From Aurantimonas sp. 22II-16-19i (GTDB lineage: Bacteria; Pseudomonadota; Alphaproteobacteria; Rhizobiales; Rhizobiaceae): DNA of 32,472 nt. Shown piece after piece: positions 1 to 7,732 of the stretch (position 1 is its first letter; each line of letters begins with the position of its first letter). The stretch lies in assembly GCF_002088275.1 (NCBI RefSeq), contig NZ_AQQS01000051.1, positions 1 to 32,472 of the forward strand, read 5' to 3'. Both the position numbers and the translations under genes were made by a program. The notes under the pieces are model-generated. The model was given only the letters and a program-made list of their open reading frames with translations. It was not told the DNA's origin and searched no databases.

Positions 1-1
1 G

Positions 2-409
2 GCGGCTTCCGGCACCACCGGCATCACCGCGGCCAGCCTCGGCCTCGCCGCCACGGCGACGGCCACCAGCTCGGCTTCCGCCGGTGCTGCGGCCGTCGAC
101 ACGATCGACATCACCTCGGCGTCGGTCACCGACATCAAGAACTACATCAAGGTGGTCGACGAGGCGCTGTCGCAGGTCACCAGCGCCGCCTCCAGCCTGG
201 GTGCGGTCCAGAACCGCATCGACATGCAGAGCGACTTCGTCTCCAAGCTCATGGACACGGTGTCCGAGGGCGTCGGCTCGCTGGTCGATGCCGACATGAC
301 GGAAGAGTCCACCCGCCTCAAGGCTCTGCAGACCCAGCAGCAGCTCGGCGTCCAGGCGCTCTCGATCGCCAACTCCTCCTCGCAGTCGCTGCTGTCGCTC
401 TTCCGCTAA
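2..409 (+). CDS. Flagellin, C-terminal part (gene cut by window start)
   Basis: This is the end of a flagellin gene; the start lies outside the window. The frame is open from base 2 to the TAA at 407-409. The last 85 or so residues form the conserved flagellin C-terminal helix region: a heptad-like stretch with QVTSAASSLGAVQNRID, then DMTEESTRLKALQTQQQLG, ending in SSSQSLLSLFR, a typical ending of rhizobial flagellins. The upstream part is rich in Ala, Thr and Ser, as in the variable surface-exposed D2/D3-like region. The protein polymerises into the flagellar filament outside the cell. A strong terminator follows. Which flagellin paralogue it is cannot be told from this fragment. Confidence 0.93.
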   Translation, partial: AASGTTGITAASLGLAATATATSSASAGAAAVDTIDITSASVTDIKNYIKVVDEALSQVTSAASSLGAVQNRIDMQSDFVSKLMDTVSEGVGSLVDADMTEESTRLKALQTQQQLGVQALSIANSSSQSLLSLFR

Positions 410-444
410 GGATCGCGTCGGCCGCATCATGCGGGACAAACTGG

Positions 445-473
445 AAGGGCCGCCCGCAAGGGCGGCCCTTTTT
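445..473 (+). terminator. Rho-independent terminator of the flagellin gene
   Basis: A perfect 11-bp stem, AAGGGCCGCCC (445-455) and GGGCGGCCCTT (460-470), encloses a GCAA tetraloop and runs into a T tract (469-473). It lies 36 bases after the flagellin stop. It would also form on the minus strand, where it lies downstream of the convergent DUF427 gene, so it may serve both. Confidence 0.9.
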
Positions 474-535
474 ATGTTCGAAGGGCGAAGGGCCGGGCTG
501 GCCGTCCGGCGCGACCGCTCGAGAGCGTCCCGCCC

Positions 536-919
536 CTACCAGCTCTGCTCGGTCGGCGGGGCGTCGACCTCGATCCGCACGGCATTGCGGTCGAAGGCCA
601 GATAGCCCGCGATCTGCGTCACGCCCGCGTGGGGCGTCTCGTAGGACCAGGCGCCGTTCTCGCCGGCGCGGCCCATGGCGGAGATCGTCCAGTACCGCGC
701 CTCCCCCTTGTGGGGGCAGGTGGTCCGCTTCTCCGTCTCGACCAGATAGGCCATCTCCACCCGGTCGCGCGGGATGTAATGGACCGGCTCGTGGCCCGTC
801 TCGTCGAGCCGCAGCGCTTCGTTGGTCGACGCGACGACCACGTCGTTGAAATAGACTGTCACCGGGTTCGGTTCGGGGCTGATGCTGATCCGCGTGCCGG
901 TTTCTTCGTGATGTGCCAT
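536..919 (-). CDS. DUF427 domain protein
   Basis: A 127-residue protein of the DUF427 family, small soluble beta-rich proteins with no settled biochemical function. The family pattern is visible: a short N-terminal strand region with PNPVTVYFNDVVVAST, then RLDETGHEPVHYIPRDRVEM, then the conserved TTCPHKGEARYW with its Cys-Pro-His-Lys core, then SYETPHAGVTQIAGYLAF. ATG at 919 is chosen because GGGAGA lies just upstream on the minus strand and the family match starts soon after; the open frame continues upstream but without family-like sequence. The gene diverges from betB. No function should be inferred from the neighbourhood alone. Confidence 0.88.
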   Translation of the reverse strand: MAHHEETGTRISISPEPNPVTVYFNDVVVASTNEALRLDETGHEPVHYIPRDRVEMAYLVETEKRTTCPHKGEARYWTISAMGRAGENGAWSYETPHAGVTQIAGYLAFDRNAVRIEVDAPPTEQSW

Positions 920-1261
920 GACATCTCCCATCGACGGCGTTGTTCGCAAAACAACTGTCGAGGCGCGGTTTCGATCCGGACGCGCTTCGCGCGATTTGAT
1001 TCGCCGGGGAAGCGTCCTGGCCCGAAGCGTCTTGGCCTTCCGGCGCGCAACCGCTATGGCCATGACGACTGCCGAAGCCGTCCGCGGGGAGCAGGGCGAC
1101 CTTCGGCCCGCGTCGGCGTGATCACCCGGATCCGGCTGCCGAGCCGGCGGGCTTCGCGCCGTCCGCAACGCACCGCGCCGGGGCGCCGATGTTCGGCGAC
1201 CGAAGGCCGATCTGGAACTCGCGGGCCATGACCGCCGCCCAGCCACCCAGGAGACCCTGAT
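920..1261. other. Divergent intergenic region between DUF427 gene and betB
   Basis: This 342-base gap must hold the promoters of two divergent genes. I see one small perfect inverted repeat, GTTGTT (939-944) and AACAAC (950-955) with a 5-base spacer, about 20-36 bases upstream of the DUF427 start. An SD-like AGGAGA lies at about 1250-1255 before betB. No convincing -35/-10 pair and no BetI-type operator was recognised. The short open frames crossing it look like high-GC shadows. Confidence 0.4.
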
Positions 1262-2725
1262 ATGCGAGCCCAACCCGAAGCGTCCCACTTTGTCGATGGC
1301 GCCTATGTCGAGGACGCCGCCGGCGAGGCGTTCGAGAGCCTCTATCCGGCGACCGGCGAGACGATCGCCACCCTTCATGCCGCGACGCCCGCGGTCATCG
1401 AGCGTGCCGTCGAGGCGGCGCGCCGGGGCCAGGCGACATGGGCGGCGATGACCGGCGCCGAGCGCTCCCGCGTCCTGCGCCGGGCGGCGGAGCTGATGCG
1501 CCAGCGCAACGAGGAGCTCAGCCAGCTCGAGACCCTCGACACCGGCAAGGCGATCCAGGAGACCCGCGTCGCCGACGCCGCGTCTGGCGCCGACTGCATC
1601 GAGTATTTCGCCGCGCTCGCCGCCGACATGCGCGGCGCCCACATCCCGCTGGCCAACGGCTTCGCCTATACGCGGCAGGAGCCGCTGGGGATCTGCGCCG
1701 GCATCGGCGCCTGGAACTATCCGATCCAGATCGCCTCATGGAAGAGCGCGCCGGCGCTCGCCTGCGGCAATGCGATGATCTTCAAGCCCTCCGAGGTGAC
1801 GCCGCTCTCGGCGCTGAAGCTCGCGGAGATCTACAGCGAAGCCGGGCTGCCGGCCGGCGTCTTCAACGTCCTCCAGGGCAAGGGCGAACTCGGCGCGGCG
1901 CTGTGCACCCATCCCGCCATCGCCAAGGTCTCGGTCACCGGCTCGGTCGGAACCGGCGCCAAGGTCATGGGCGCCGCCGCCGGCACCACCAAGCACGTGA
2001 CGCTCGAACTCGGCGGCAAGTCGCCGATCCTGGTCTTTGCCGACGCCGATCTCGACGCCGCCGTCTCCGGCGCGATCCTCGGCAATTTCTATTCGACCGG
2101 CCAGATCTGCTCGAACGGCACCCGGGTCTTCGTCGAACGCAGCGTCCGCGACGCCTTCGTCGAGAAGCTCTGCGAGCGGGCGAAGGCGATCCGCCTCGGC
2201 AATCCCATGGATCCCGAGACCCATCTCGGGCCGCTGGTCTCGCGGGCGCAGTACGACAAGGTGCTGGCCTACATGCAGGCGGGGCGCGAAGAAGGGGCGC
2301 GGCTCGCCTGCGGCGGCGGCGCGGCGACGGTCGCCGGGTTCGAAGATGGCTGGTTCGTCGAGCCGACCGTGTTCACCGACGTCGCCGATGGCATGCGAAT
2401 CGCCAGCGAGGAGATCTTCGGCCCGGTGATGTGCGTGATGGATTTCGACGGCGAGGAAGAAGCGATCGCCCGCGCCAACGCCACCGAATTCGGCCTCGCC
2501 GCCGGCATCTACACCCGCGACCTGTCGCGCGGCCACCGCATGGCGGCCCGCGTCCAGGCCGGCACCGTCTGGATCAATGCCTACAATCTGACGCCGGTCG
2601 AAATGCCCTTCGGCGGCGTCAAGCGCTCGGGCATCGGCCGGGAGAACGGCCGCGAGGCGATGGCCCACTACAGCCAGGTGAAGTCGGTCTATGTGGCGAC
2701 CGGACCGGAGGAGGCGCCCTACTGA
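1262..2725 (+). CDS. betB: Betaine-aldehyde dehydrogenase
   Basis: A full-length 487-residue aldehyde dehydrogenase that oxidises betaine aldehyde to glycine betaine with NAD(P)+, the last step of osmoprotectant synthesis from choline in the cytoplasm. The catalytic glutamate is E249 in LELGGKSP and the nucleophile is C283 in [12 protein letters not shown]; their spacing matches characterised BADH enzymes. Other family marks are [23 protein letters not shown] and the end region [16 protein letters not shown]. The start ATG at 1262 has AGGAGA upstream. It stands alone: the usual partners betA, betI and betC do not adjoin it, though betC lies about 23 kb downstream. Assignment to BetB rather than another ALDH rests on overall resemblance and is strong. 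Confidence 0.93.
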   Translation: MRAQPEASHFVDGAYVEDAAGEAFESLYPATGETIATLHAATPAVIERAVEAARRGQATWAAMTGAERSRVLRRAAELMRQRNEELSQLETLDTGKAIQETRVADAASGADCIEYFAALAADMRGAHIPLANGFAYTRQEPLGICAGIGAWNYPIQIASWKSAPALACGNAMIFKPSEVTPLSALKLAEIYSEAGLPAGVFNVLQGKGELGAALCTHPAIAKVSVTGSVGTGAKVMGAAAGTTKHVTLELGGKSPILVFADADLDAAVSGAILGNFYSTGQICSNGTRVFVERSVRDAFVEKLCERAKAIRLGNPMDPETHLGPLVSRAQYDKVLAYMQAGREEGARLACGGGAATVAGFEDGWFVEPTVFTDVADGMRIASEEIFGPVMCVMDFDGEEEAIARANATEFGLAAGIYTRDLSRGHRMAARVQAGTVWINAYNLTPVEMPFGGVKRSGIGRENGREAMAHYSQVKSVYVATGPEEAPY

Positions 2726-2761
2726 GGCGCCCCGGAAAGACCGGAGAAACCGCCACAGGCG

Positions 2762-2798
2762 TTGACAACCGACGCGCGACCTTGTTCGCCTCGAACAA
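2762..2798 (+). promoter_or_regulatory. Palindrome and -35-like box upstream of ECF sigma operon
   Basis: A perfect 7-bp inverted repeat, TTGTTCG (2782-2788) and CGAACAA (2792-2798) with spacer CCT, lies 33 bases before the sigma gene start. A TTGACA hexamer occurs at 2762-2767, but no good -10 sits at the right distance. The palindrome could be an operator or an RNA hairpin in the 5' leader. I cannot assign the protein that would bind it. Confidence 0.35.
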
Positions 2799-2831
2799 TG
2801 AAACATTTGCCGATCCACGGGAGGAGAGGCC

Positions 2832-3389
2832 TTGAAGGCAGATCAGGGGCGTGTGGCGCTCGTCGCAATCATGGATCGTCTCGCCACGGGCGACGAGGCC
2901 GCGCTCGGTGATCTCTATGAGCGCACCTCCGCGAAGCTATTCGGCGTCTGCCTGCGTATATTGAACGACCGCGAAGAGGCCGAGGACGTTCTCCAGGACG
3001 TCTATCTGACCATCTGGCGGCGGGCCGACCGGTTCGATGCCGGCCGTGCCAGTCCGATCACCTGGCTTGCCACGATCGCCCGCAACCGCTCGATCGACCG
3101 TCTCCGGCAGATCGGCCGGCGCGGCGGCGAAAGGCCGGTGGAAGAAGCCGAGGCCGTCGCCGACGCCGGGCCGGATGCGTTCGAGATCCTGGCCGGCAGC
3201 GAGGACGGCGTGCGGCTCGCGGAATGCCTGCGCACGCTCGACGAGCGGACGCACAGGTCGATCGTCGCCGCGTTCTATGGTGGCATCACCTATGAAACGC
3301 TGGCGGAGCGGTTGAGCGTTCCGCTTGGGACGATCAAGAGCCGGATCAGACGGGGCCTGATCAAACTGAAGGGGTGTCTGTCGCAATGA
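2832..3389 (+). CDS. ECF-family RNA polymerase sigma factor
   Basis: A 185-residue extracytoplasmic-function sigma factor. Region 2 spans about residues 24-93 (LGDLYERTSAKLFGVCLRIL, then AEDVLQDVYLTIWRRADRFD, the core-binding and -10-recognising part), and region 4 about residues 130-182 with the helix-turn-helix ITYETLAERLSVPLGTIKSR. Start TTG at 2832 is preferred because GGAGGAGAGG lies five to six bases before it; an in-frame ATG at 2871 is an alternative that would shorten region 2. The stop overlaps the start of the anti-sigma gene (ATGA), so the two are translationally coupled. This sigma/RskA-type pair resembles the SigK-like ECF group and probably answers an envelope or oxidative signal, which is inference. 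Confidence 0.92.
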   Translation: MKADQGRVALVAIMDRLATGDEAALGDLYERTSAKLFGVCLRILNDREEAEDVLQDVYLTIWRRADRFDAGRASPITWLATIARNRSIDRLRQIGRRGGERPVEEAEAVADAGPDAFEILAGSEDGVRLAECLRTLDERTHRSIVAAFYGGITYETLAERLSVPLGTIKSRIRRGLIKLKGCLSQ

Positions 3390-4132
3390 GCGATCTGCGC
3401 AGCGAGGAAGGGGACGAGGCCGATCTGGCTGCCGAACACGCGATCGGCCTGCTGGATGGTGCCGGACGCCGGGCCGCGGAGCGACGGATCGATCGGGATG
3501 CGGGCTTTGCCGCCGACGTCGACGCCTGGAACCAGCGGTTCGCGCCGCTTTACGACACGATCGATCCCGTGGAGCCGCCGTCGGGCATCTGGCCGCGGAT
3601 CGCCGAGGAGATCGTCCGGATGCGGCGCCTCGGACGCGCCGACGCGCCGGCGGCAGGGCCGACAGGCCGCCGCGTTTCCGGCATCTGGCAATGGATCGGT
3701 CTGTCCGGGATGGGGCTTGCCGCAGCCAGCCTCGCCGCGCTGATCCTCGTCACCGCCAATCTCGGCCCGGTCGTCGAGGCCGAGAGGCAGGAGACCATCC
3801 TCGCCGGGACCCTCGCCAACGACCAGGGCGAGCCCCTCTTCACCGTCGTCTTCTACCATGAGGAAGGGCACGACGTCGCCACGCTGATCCCCGTCGCCCG
3901 CCAGGACGATGGCGGCCGGGTGCCGGAGCTCTGGCTGGTGCCGCCGGGCGGCGCGGCGCCGCGTTCGCTGGGCGTGCTGCATGCGTCCCAGCCCATCCTC
4001 CTCGACATCGCCGACCGGGCGGTCGCAACGCCCGACACGGCTCTCGCGATTTCGCTGGAGCCGCCCGGCGGCTCGCCGACCGGGCTGCCGACCGGGCCGG
4101 TCGTCGCCCATGGCGCCCTGGAGATGCTCTGA
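3386..4132 (+). CDS. Membrane anti-sigma factor (RskA-type)
   Basis: A 248-residue anti-sigma factor, partner of the sigma factor just upstream. The cytoplasmic N-terminal part carries the anti-sigma signature AAEHAIGLLDGAGRRAAERR and WNQRFAPLYDTIDPVEPPSG, followed by a single membrane helix at about residues 103-125 and a C-terminal extracytoplasmic RskA domain with ELWLVPPGGAAPRSLG. It should hold the sigma factor inactive at the membrane until the signal triggers release, probably by proteolysis. ATG at 3386 overlaps the sigma stop by four bases; a GTG at 3374 is in frame but would overlap more and has no clear advantage. No zinc-binding HxxxCxxC motif is visible, as is usual for RskA types. 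Confidence 0.88.
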   Translation: MSDLRSEEGDEADLAAEHAIGLLDGAGRRAAERRIDRDAGFAADVDAWNQRFAPLYDTIDPVEPPSGIWPRIAEEIVRMRRLGRADAPAAGPTGRRVSGIWQWIGLSGMGLAAASLAALILVTANLGPVVEAERQETILAGTLANDQGEPLFTVVFYHEEGHDVATLIPVARQDDGGRVPELWLVPPGGAAPRSLGVLHASQPILLDIADRAVATPDTALAISLEPPGGSPTGLPTGPVVAHGALEML

Positions 4133-4233
4133 GGGCTGCGGGCGCCCTCGCGTGAGTGATTCCGGCCGTGGGCCGGCAACGATCCAGCCGCGAGCCGCCG
4201 CGATCCGGCGAGCACGGCCCGAGACCTCCGGCT

Positions 4234-4253
4234 CGAGACCGTCGCAGGTCTCG
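4234..4253 (+). other. Hairpin after the sigma/anti-sigma pair
   Basis: CGAGACC (4234-4240) and GGTCTCG (4247-4253) form a perfect 7-bp stem with a 6-base loop in the 272-base gap after the anti-sigma gene. No T run follows, so it is at best a weak terminator or mRNA-stabilising structure. Confidence 0.3.
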
Positions 4254-4404
4254 CCCTCGCGTCGATCGTCGCGGCGGGCTCGCGCGAGCCGGTGCATCGG
4301 CGCCCCTGCGCGACCGTGTCATCGCGCGTTTCGCCTCGGCTCGCGATCCCTGGATCGCAGAAACCGATATCGCTTGCGCCGGCCATGCGTTACGGCTGCC
4401 GGCC

Positions 4405-4563
4405 ATGAGCAAGCTTTTCTCGATCCTGTTCATTCTCCTGATGGGAGCGCATCTGGTGCGGCCGCTGGGCCTGCCGGGCCTGCGGCGGCGTGGCGACTTC
4501 TGGAAGATCGCCGCCGTCGGCTTCGTGATGTTCGGCCTCATCATCCTGCTTCGCCCGGAGTGA
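4405..4563 (+). CDS. Small inner-membrane protein, 52 residues
   Basis: A very short membrane protein. An N-terminal hydrophobic helix (LFSILFILLMGAHLV, residues 4-18) and a C-terminal helix (IAAVGFVMFGLIILL, about residues 35-49) flank a basic loop, RPLGLPGLRRRGDFWK. The pattern matches small uncharacterised proteins common in Rhizobiales. The open frame extends upstream to 4156, but that part is arginine-rich and looks non-coding, so the ATG at 4405 before the first membrane helix is preferred; no strong ribosome site is visible. It lies 272 bases after the anti-sigma gene and may or may not share its transcript. Function unknown. Confidence 0.7.
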   Translation: MSKLFSILFILLMGAHLVRPLGLPGLRRRGDFWKIAAVGFVMFGLIILLRPE

Positions 4564-4652
4564 ACCCGGCGTCGCCCGGACCCGCGCCCTCGGACGGACG
4601 CGGGGGACGGCACCGGCCTGCGGCCGCGCGCCGCGCCGATCCCGAAATTCCC

Positions 4653-4836
4653 ATACGTATACGTTGGCCCCGCTCTTGCCGCGGCGGCGGAACCCGTGGC
4701 GATTCGGGGCGGGCATCCCCCGAACGTGCCGCTGTCGAACGGTTTCGCCGTCGTCGCGGCATCGCCTGTTGCGCTCGGCGAACGAAGCGGCCACTATGCG
4801 CTCAAAGAATACGTTGGGGAGGAATACGTTGGGGGG
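4653..4836 (+). promoter_or_regulatory. Repeated ATACGTTGG boxes upstream of sugar ABC operon
   Basis: Three identical 9-mers ATACGTTGG occur at 4659-4667, 4809-4817 and 4824-4832. The first abuts the palindrome ATACGTAT (4653-4660). The last two belong to a 13-bp direct repeat, GAATACGTTGGGG, at 4807-4819 and 4822-4834, spaced 15 bases apart, and the second copy supplies the G-rich ribosome site of the ATPase gene. Palindromes with a central CG and flanking AT are typical operators of LacI- and GntR-type sugar regulators, so a regulator not encoded here may bind. A weak promoter, TTGCGC (4769-4774), 17 bases, CACTAT (4792-4797), lies between. Confidence 0.4.
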
Positions 4837-4842
4837 AAGCGT

Positions 4843-5907
4843 ATGGCATCGGTAACGTTCAAGGATGTCCGCAAGGCATTCGGGACGGTGGAGGTATTGC
4901 ACGGCGTTTCGATCGACATCGATGAGGGGGAGTTCGTCGTGCTGGTCGGTCCGTCCGGCTGTGGCAAGTCGACGCTCCTTCGCATGCTGGCGGGGCTCGA
5001 ACACGTTTCCGCAGGCGAGATCTGGATCGGCGACCGGGTGGTCAACCAGCTGCCGCCCAAGGACCGGGACATCGCCATGGTGTTCCAGAACTACGCGCTC
5101 TATCCCCACATCACGGTCGCCGAGAACATGGGGTTCTCGCTCAAGCTGAAGGGCGTGAAGACCGCGGAGATCGCCGAGCGGGTTCGTCCGGCAGCCGAGA
5201 TCCTCGGGCTCTCCCATCTCCTCGACCGCTATCCGCGGCAGCTGTCGGGCGGCCAGCGCCAGCGCGTCGCCATGGGCCGGGCGATCGTGCGCGAGCCGCA
5301 GGTGTTCCTGTTCGACGAGCCCCTGTCCAATCTCGACGCCAAGCTGCGCGTCTCGATGCGTACCGAGATGAAGAACCTCCATCAGCGTCTCAAGACGACG
5401 ACGGTCTACGTCACCCACGACCAGATCGAGGCGATGACCATGGCCGACAAGATCGTCGTCATGCATGACGGCAAGGTCGCGCAGGTCGGCGCGCCGCTGG
5501 AGCTCTACGACAGGCCGGACAACCTCTTCGTCGCCGGCTTCATCGGATCGCCGGCGATGAACTTTCTGACCGGCAGCGTCGAGGCGGGCGACCGCCAGCG
5601 CTTTGCGACCGGCGACGGGATCGTGCTCCCGGTCGCCAATCCCGGCGCGGCCGAGGCCGGGCGGGAACTGATCTACGGCGTCAGGCCCGAGAGCTTCCAT
5701 CTCGGCGGCGAGGTTCCGCTGACGGTCGACGTCGTCGAGCCGACGGGCTCGGAGACCCACGTCCTCGCCCGGCTCGGCGCGACGCCGGTCACCTGTGTCT
5801 TCCGGGAGCGGATTTCGGCCCGGCCCGGGGAGGAGATCCGGGTCGGCGTCGACAGGGACAGCGTCCACATCTTCGATGCGAAGTCCGGGGAGCGGGTCTC
5901 CGCATAA
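4843..5907 (+). CDS. Sugar ABC transporter ATP-binding protein (CUT1, MalK/UgpC-like)
   Basis: A 354-residue ATPase that energises the sugar importer encoded downstream. Walker A is GPSGCGKST at residues 36-44, the signature LSGGQ is at 134-138, Walker B with DEP is near 158, and the switch histidine lies in TVYVTHDQIEAM. A C-terminal OB/TOBE regulatory region (about residues 240-354, with YGVRPESFHL) marks the MalK-like group that can serve several importers. ATG at 4843 is chosen because the ABC domain starts immediately (MASVTFKDVRKAFG) and GGGGGGAAG precedes it; an upstream open frame to 4696 is not needed. It is the first gene of the cluster, separated from the binding-protein gene by 145 bases. 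Confidence 0.93.
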   Translation: MASVTFKDVRKAFGTVEVLHGVSIDIDEGEFVVLVGPSGCGKSTLLRMLAGLEHVSAGEIWIGDRVVNQLPPKDRDIAMVFQNYALYPHITVAENMGFSLKLKGVKTAEIAERVRPAAEILGLSHLLDRYPRQLSGGQRQRVAMGRAIVREPQVFLFDEPLSNLDAKLRVSMRTEMKNLHQRLKTTTVYVTHDQIEAMTMADKIVVMHDGKVAQVGAPLELYDRPDNLFVAGFIGSPAMNFLTGSVEAGDRQRFATGDGIVLPVANPGAAEAGRELIYGVRPESFHLGGEVPLTVDVVEPTGSETHVLARLGATPVTCVFRERISARPGEEIRVGVDRDSVHIFDAKSGERVSA

Positions 5908-6052
5908 AGGGTTTGCGGCGACCTCCGGCGCGTCTGCGCCAGGCCGCAGCGCTTCGGCGACATGCCGGAGGGGAGGAGAGGTCGAAAGCGGCCGGGCCGT
6001 CTGGCCTGGCCGTTCGAAGAGATCGAATTCGTTGTGACAGGGAGGAAACGTC

Positions 6053-7372
6053 ATGACCATCAATCGCAGAACCATACTCCAGGGTGCCGCCGGCCTTGCC
6101 GCCGGCGTGGCGCTCGGCAGCCCCTTCGGCGCGGGCAGGGCCTTCGCGCAGGGCACGATGCCGCAGTTCACGCCGGAGGAGGGGGCATCGCTGCGCCTGC
6201 TCCGCTGGGTGCCCTTCGTCAGCGGCGAGGAAGCGGCCTTCAACGCCAACACCAAGGCCTTCACCGAGGCGACCGGCGTCGAGGTGCGGATCGACCAGGA
6301 AAGCTGGGAGGACGTGCGTCCGAAGGCGGCCGTCGCCGCCAATGTCGGCTCCGGGCCGGACATGGTGATGAGCTGGTTCGACGATCCGTTCCAGTATCCC
6401 GACAAGCTCGTCGACGTCACCGATCTCGGCACCGCCCTCGGCGAGGCCTATGGCGGCTGGTATGACGGCCTCAAGGGCTACGCCACGACCTCGGAAGGCA
6501 AGTTCATCGCCATTCCGCTCTGCGCCATCAGCAACGCCATCTGCTACCGCGACAGCCACATGAAGGCGGCGGGCTTCGAGGAGTTCCCGAAGGACACCGA
6601 GGGGTTCCTGAAGCTCTGCCAGGCGATGAAGGACAAGGGCACGCCCGCCGGCTTCCCGCACGGCAAGGCCGTCGGCGACGGCAACAACTACGCCCACTGG
6701 CTGCTCTGGAGCCATGGCGGCAAGACCGTCGACGAGAACGGCGAGGTGGCGATCAACAGCCCCGAGACCAAGGCGGCGATCGAATATGCCAAGGCGCTCT
6801 ACGCGACCTTCATTCCCGGCACCGAGAGCTGGCTCGACATCAACAACAACCGCGCCTTCCTGGCCGGCCAGGTGTCGCTGACGGCGAACGGCGTGTCGCT
6901 CTACTACGCCGCCACGAAGGATCCGGCGATGGCCGAGATCGCCGCGGACATCCGCACCACCAACATGCCGATCGGCCCGGTCGGCCAGTCGGTGGAACTG
7001 CACCAGACCTCGACGATCAACGTCTTCCAGCACACGAAGTACCCGGAAGCCGCCAAGGCCTACATCGCCTTCATGTTCCAGCCGGAGCGGTTCAACGCCT
7101 GGCTCGAAGGCGCCAGCGCCTATTGCTGCCAGCCGCTGAAGGCTTTCGCCGACAATCCGGTCTGGACGTCGAACCCGGTGCACGCGGCCTATGCCAACGC
7201 CTCGGCGAGCCTTCGCCCGAACGGCTTTGCCGGGCCGCTCGGACCGTCGTCGGCCGGCGTCATGGCCGACTACGTCCTCGTCGACATGTTCGCCGAAGCG
7301 GTCACCGGCCAGCGCTCCACCGAGGACGCCATCGCCAACGCCGAGCGCCGCATCGCTCGCTACTATCGCTGA
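6053..7372 (+). CDS. Sugar ABC transporter substrate-binding protein, Tat-exported
   Basis: A 439-residue periplasmic solute-binding protein of the extracellular binding protein family 1. The N-terminus has a twin-arginine export signal: NRRTILQG with RR at residues 5-6, a mild hydrophobic stretch, and a likely cleavage after AFA at residue 32. The mature part shows the family pattern: LRWVPFVSGEEAAFNAN, VRIDQESWEDVRPK, and NVGSGPDMVMSWFDD around the ligand cleft. Tat export suggests folding before export. GGGAGGAAA precedes the ATG. Context (CUT1 ATPase and two permeases) says carbohydrate or polyol, but the ligand cannot be named from sequence. Confidence 0.92.
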   Translation: MTINRRTILQGAAGLAAGVALGSPFGAGRAFAQGTMPQFTPEEGASLRLLRWVPFVSGEEAAFNANTKAFTEATGVEVRIDQESWEDVRPKAAVAANVGSGPDMVMSWFDDPFQYPDKLVDVTDLGTALGEAYGGWYDGLKGYATTSEGKFIAIPLCAISNAICYRDSHMKAAGFEEFPKDTEGFLKLCQAMKDKGTPAGFPHGKAVGDGNNYAHWLLWSHGGKTVDENGEVAINSPETKAAIEYAKALYATFIPGTESWLDINNNRAFLAGQVSLTANGVSLYYAATKDPAMAEIAADIRTTNMPIGPVGQSVELHQTSTINVFQHTKYPEAAKAYIAFMFQPERFNAWLEGASAYCCQPLKAFADNPVWTSNPVHAAYANASASLRPNGFAGPLGPSSAGVMADYVLVDMFAEAVTGQRSTEDAIANAERRIARYYR

Positions 7373-7412
7373 GGAGCGGGCGCCGCGCCGGTCAGGCGCG
7401 GCGCCCCAGTAG

Positions 7413-7473
7413 TGCCCTCATCCTGAGGTGCTCGCCCGCTCGTTCGAGCGGGTGAGCCTCGAAGGGCGAGGGG
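7413..7473. repeat. REP-like palindromic element
   Basis: The sequence beginning CCCTCATCCTGAGGTGCTCG and ending CCTCGAAGGGCGAGGGG, with a central stem CCCGCTCG/CGAGCGGG around 7435-7452, matches the layout of an intergenic repeat scattered widely in Rhizobiales genomes. Only one copy lies in this window, so its repeat nature here is recognised from memory of the family and not shown internally. Confidence 0.65.
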
Positions 7474-7606
7474 ACGCCTGGCACGGCATCTCCGCATCGT
7501 CCCGGACTCCGGCCCCACGAGATTGCGAAATCTCGCGGGGGGCTTCATCGGCAAACCGGTATCGAGGGGCATGTGCGGGGAAGGGTGGTGGCGAAACTCG
7601 AAGCTG

Positions 7607-7638
7607 CGTCGTTCTCGGGCCCCGTCCCGAGAACGACG
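7607..7638 (+). other. Strong hairpin upstream of permease gene
   Basis: CGTCGTTCTCGGG (7607-7619) and CCCGAGAACGACG (7626-7638) form a perfect 13-bp stem with a 6-base loop. No T run follows. It lies 95 bases before the permease start and could belong to the same repeat family as the preceding element, or protect the upstream transcript from 3' exonucleases. Confidence 0.55.
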
Positions 7639-7732
7639 AAGCGTCGACGGTATCGCGCCGGCGCTCGTCGAAGTGAATTGCGTGTCCCGTCGGTCGGACG
7701 GGCTGAGAGAGCATTTTAGGGAGCGGTCGCAG

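Larger units (their letters stand above)
7373..7732. other. Repeat-bearing gap inside the sugar transporter operon
   Basis: A 360-base gap between the binding-protein and permease genes. It holds a REP-like element at about 7413-7473, a small hairpin CGAGATT (7518-7524) and AATCTCG (7529-7535), and a strong hairpin at 7607-7638. The first permease has its own ribosome site, AGGGAG, at about 7718-7723. An open frame through the gap in the permease frame lacks any family resemblance. Such structures often trim or attenuate the transcript so that more binding protein than permease is made; that role is inferred. Confidence 0.55.

Noticed and set aside
4390-6432. 680-codon minus-strand frame opposite the ABC ATPase gene
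   Set aside because: Shadow of the ATPase and binding-protein genes; no domain recognised.
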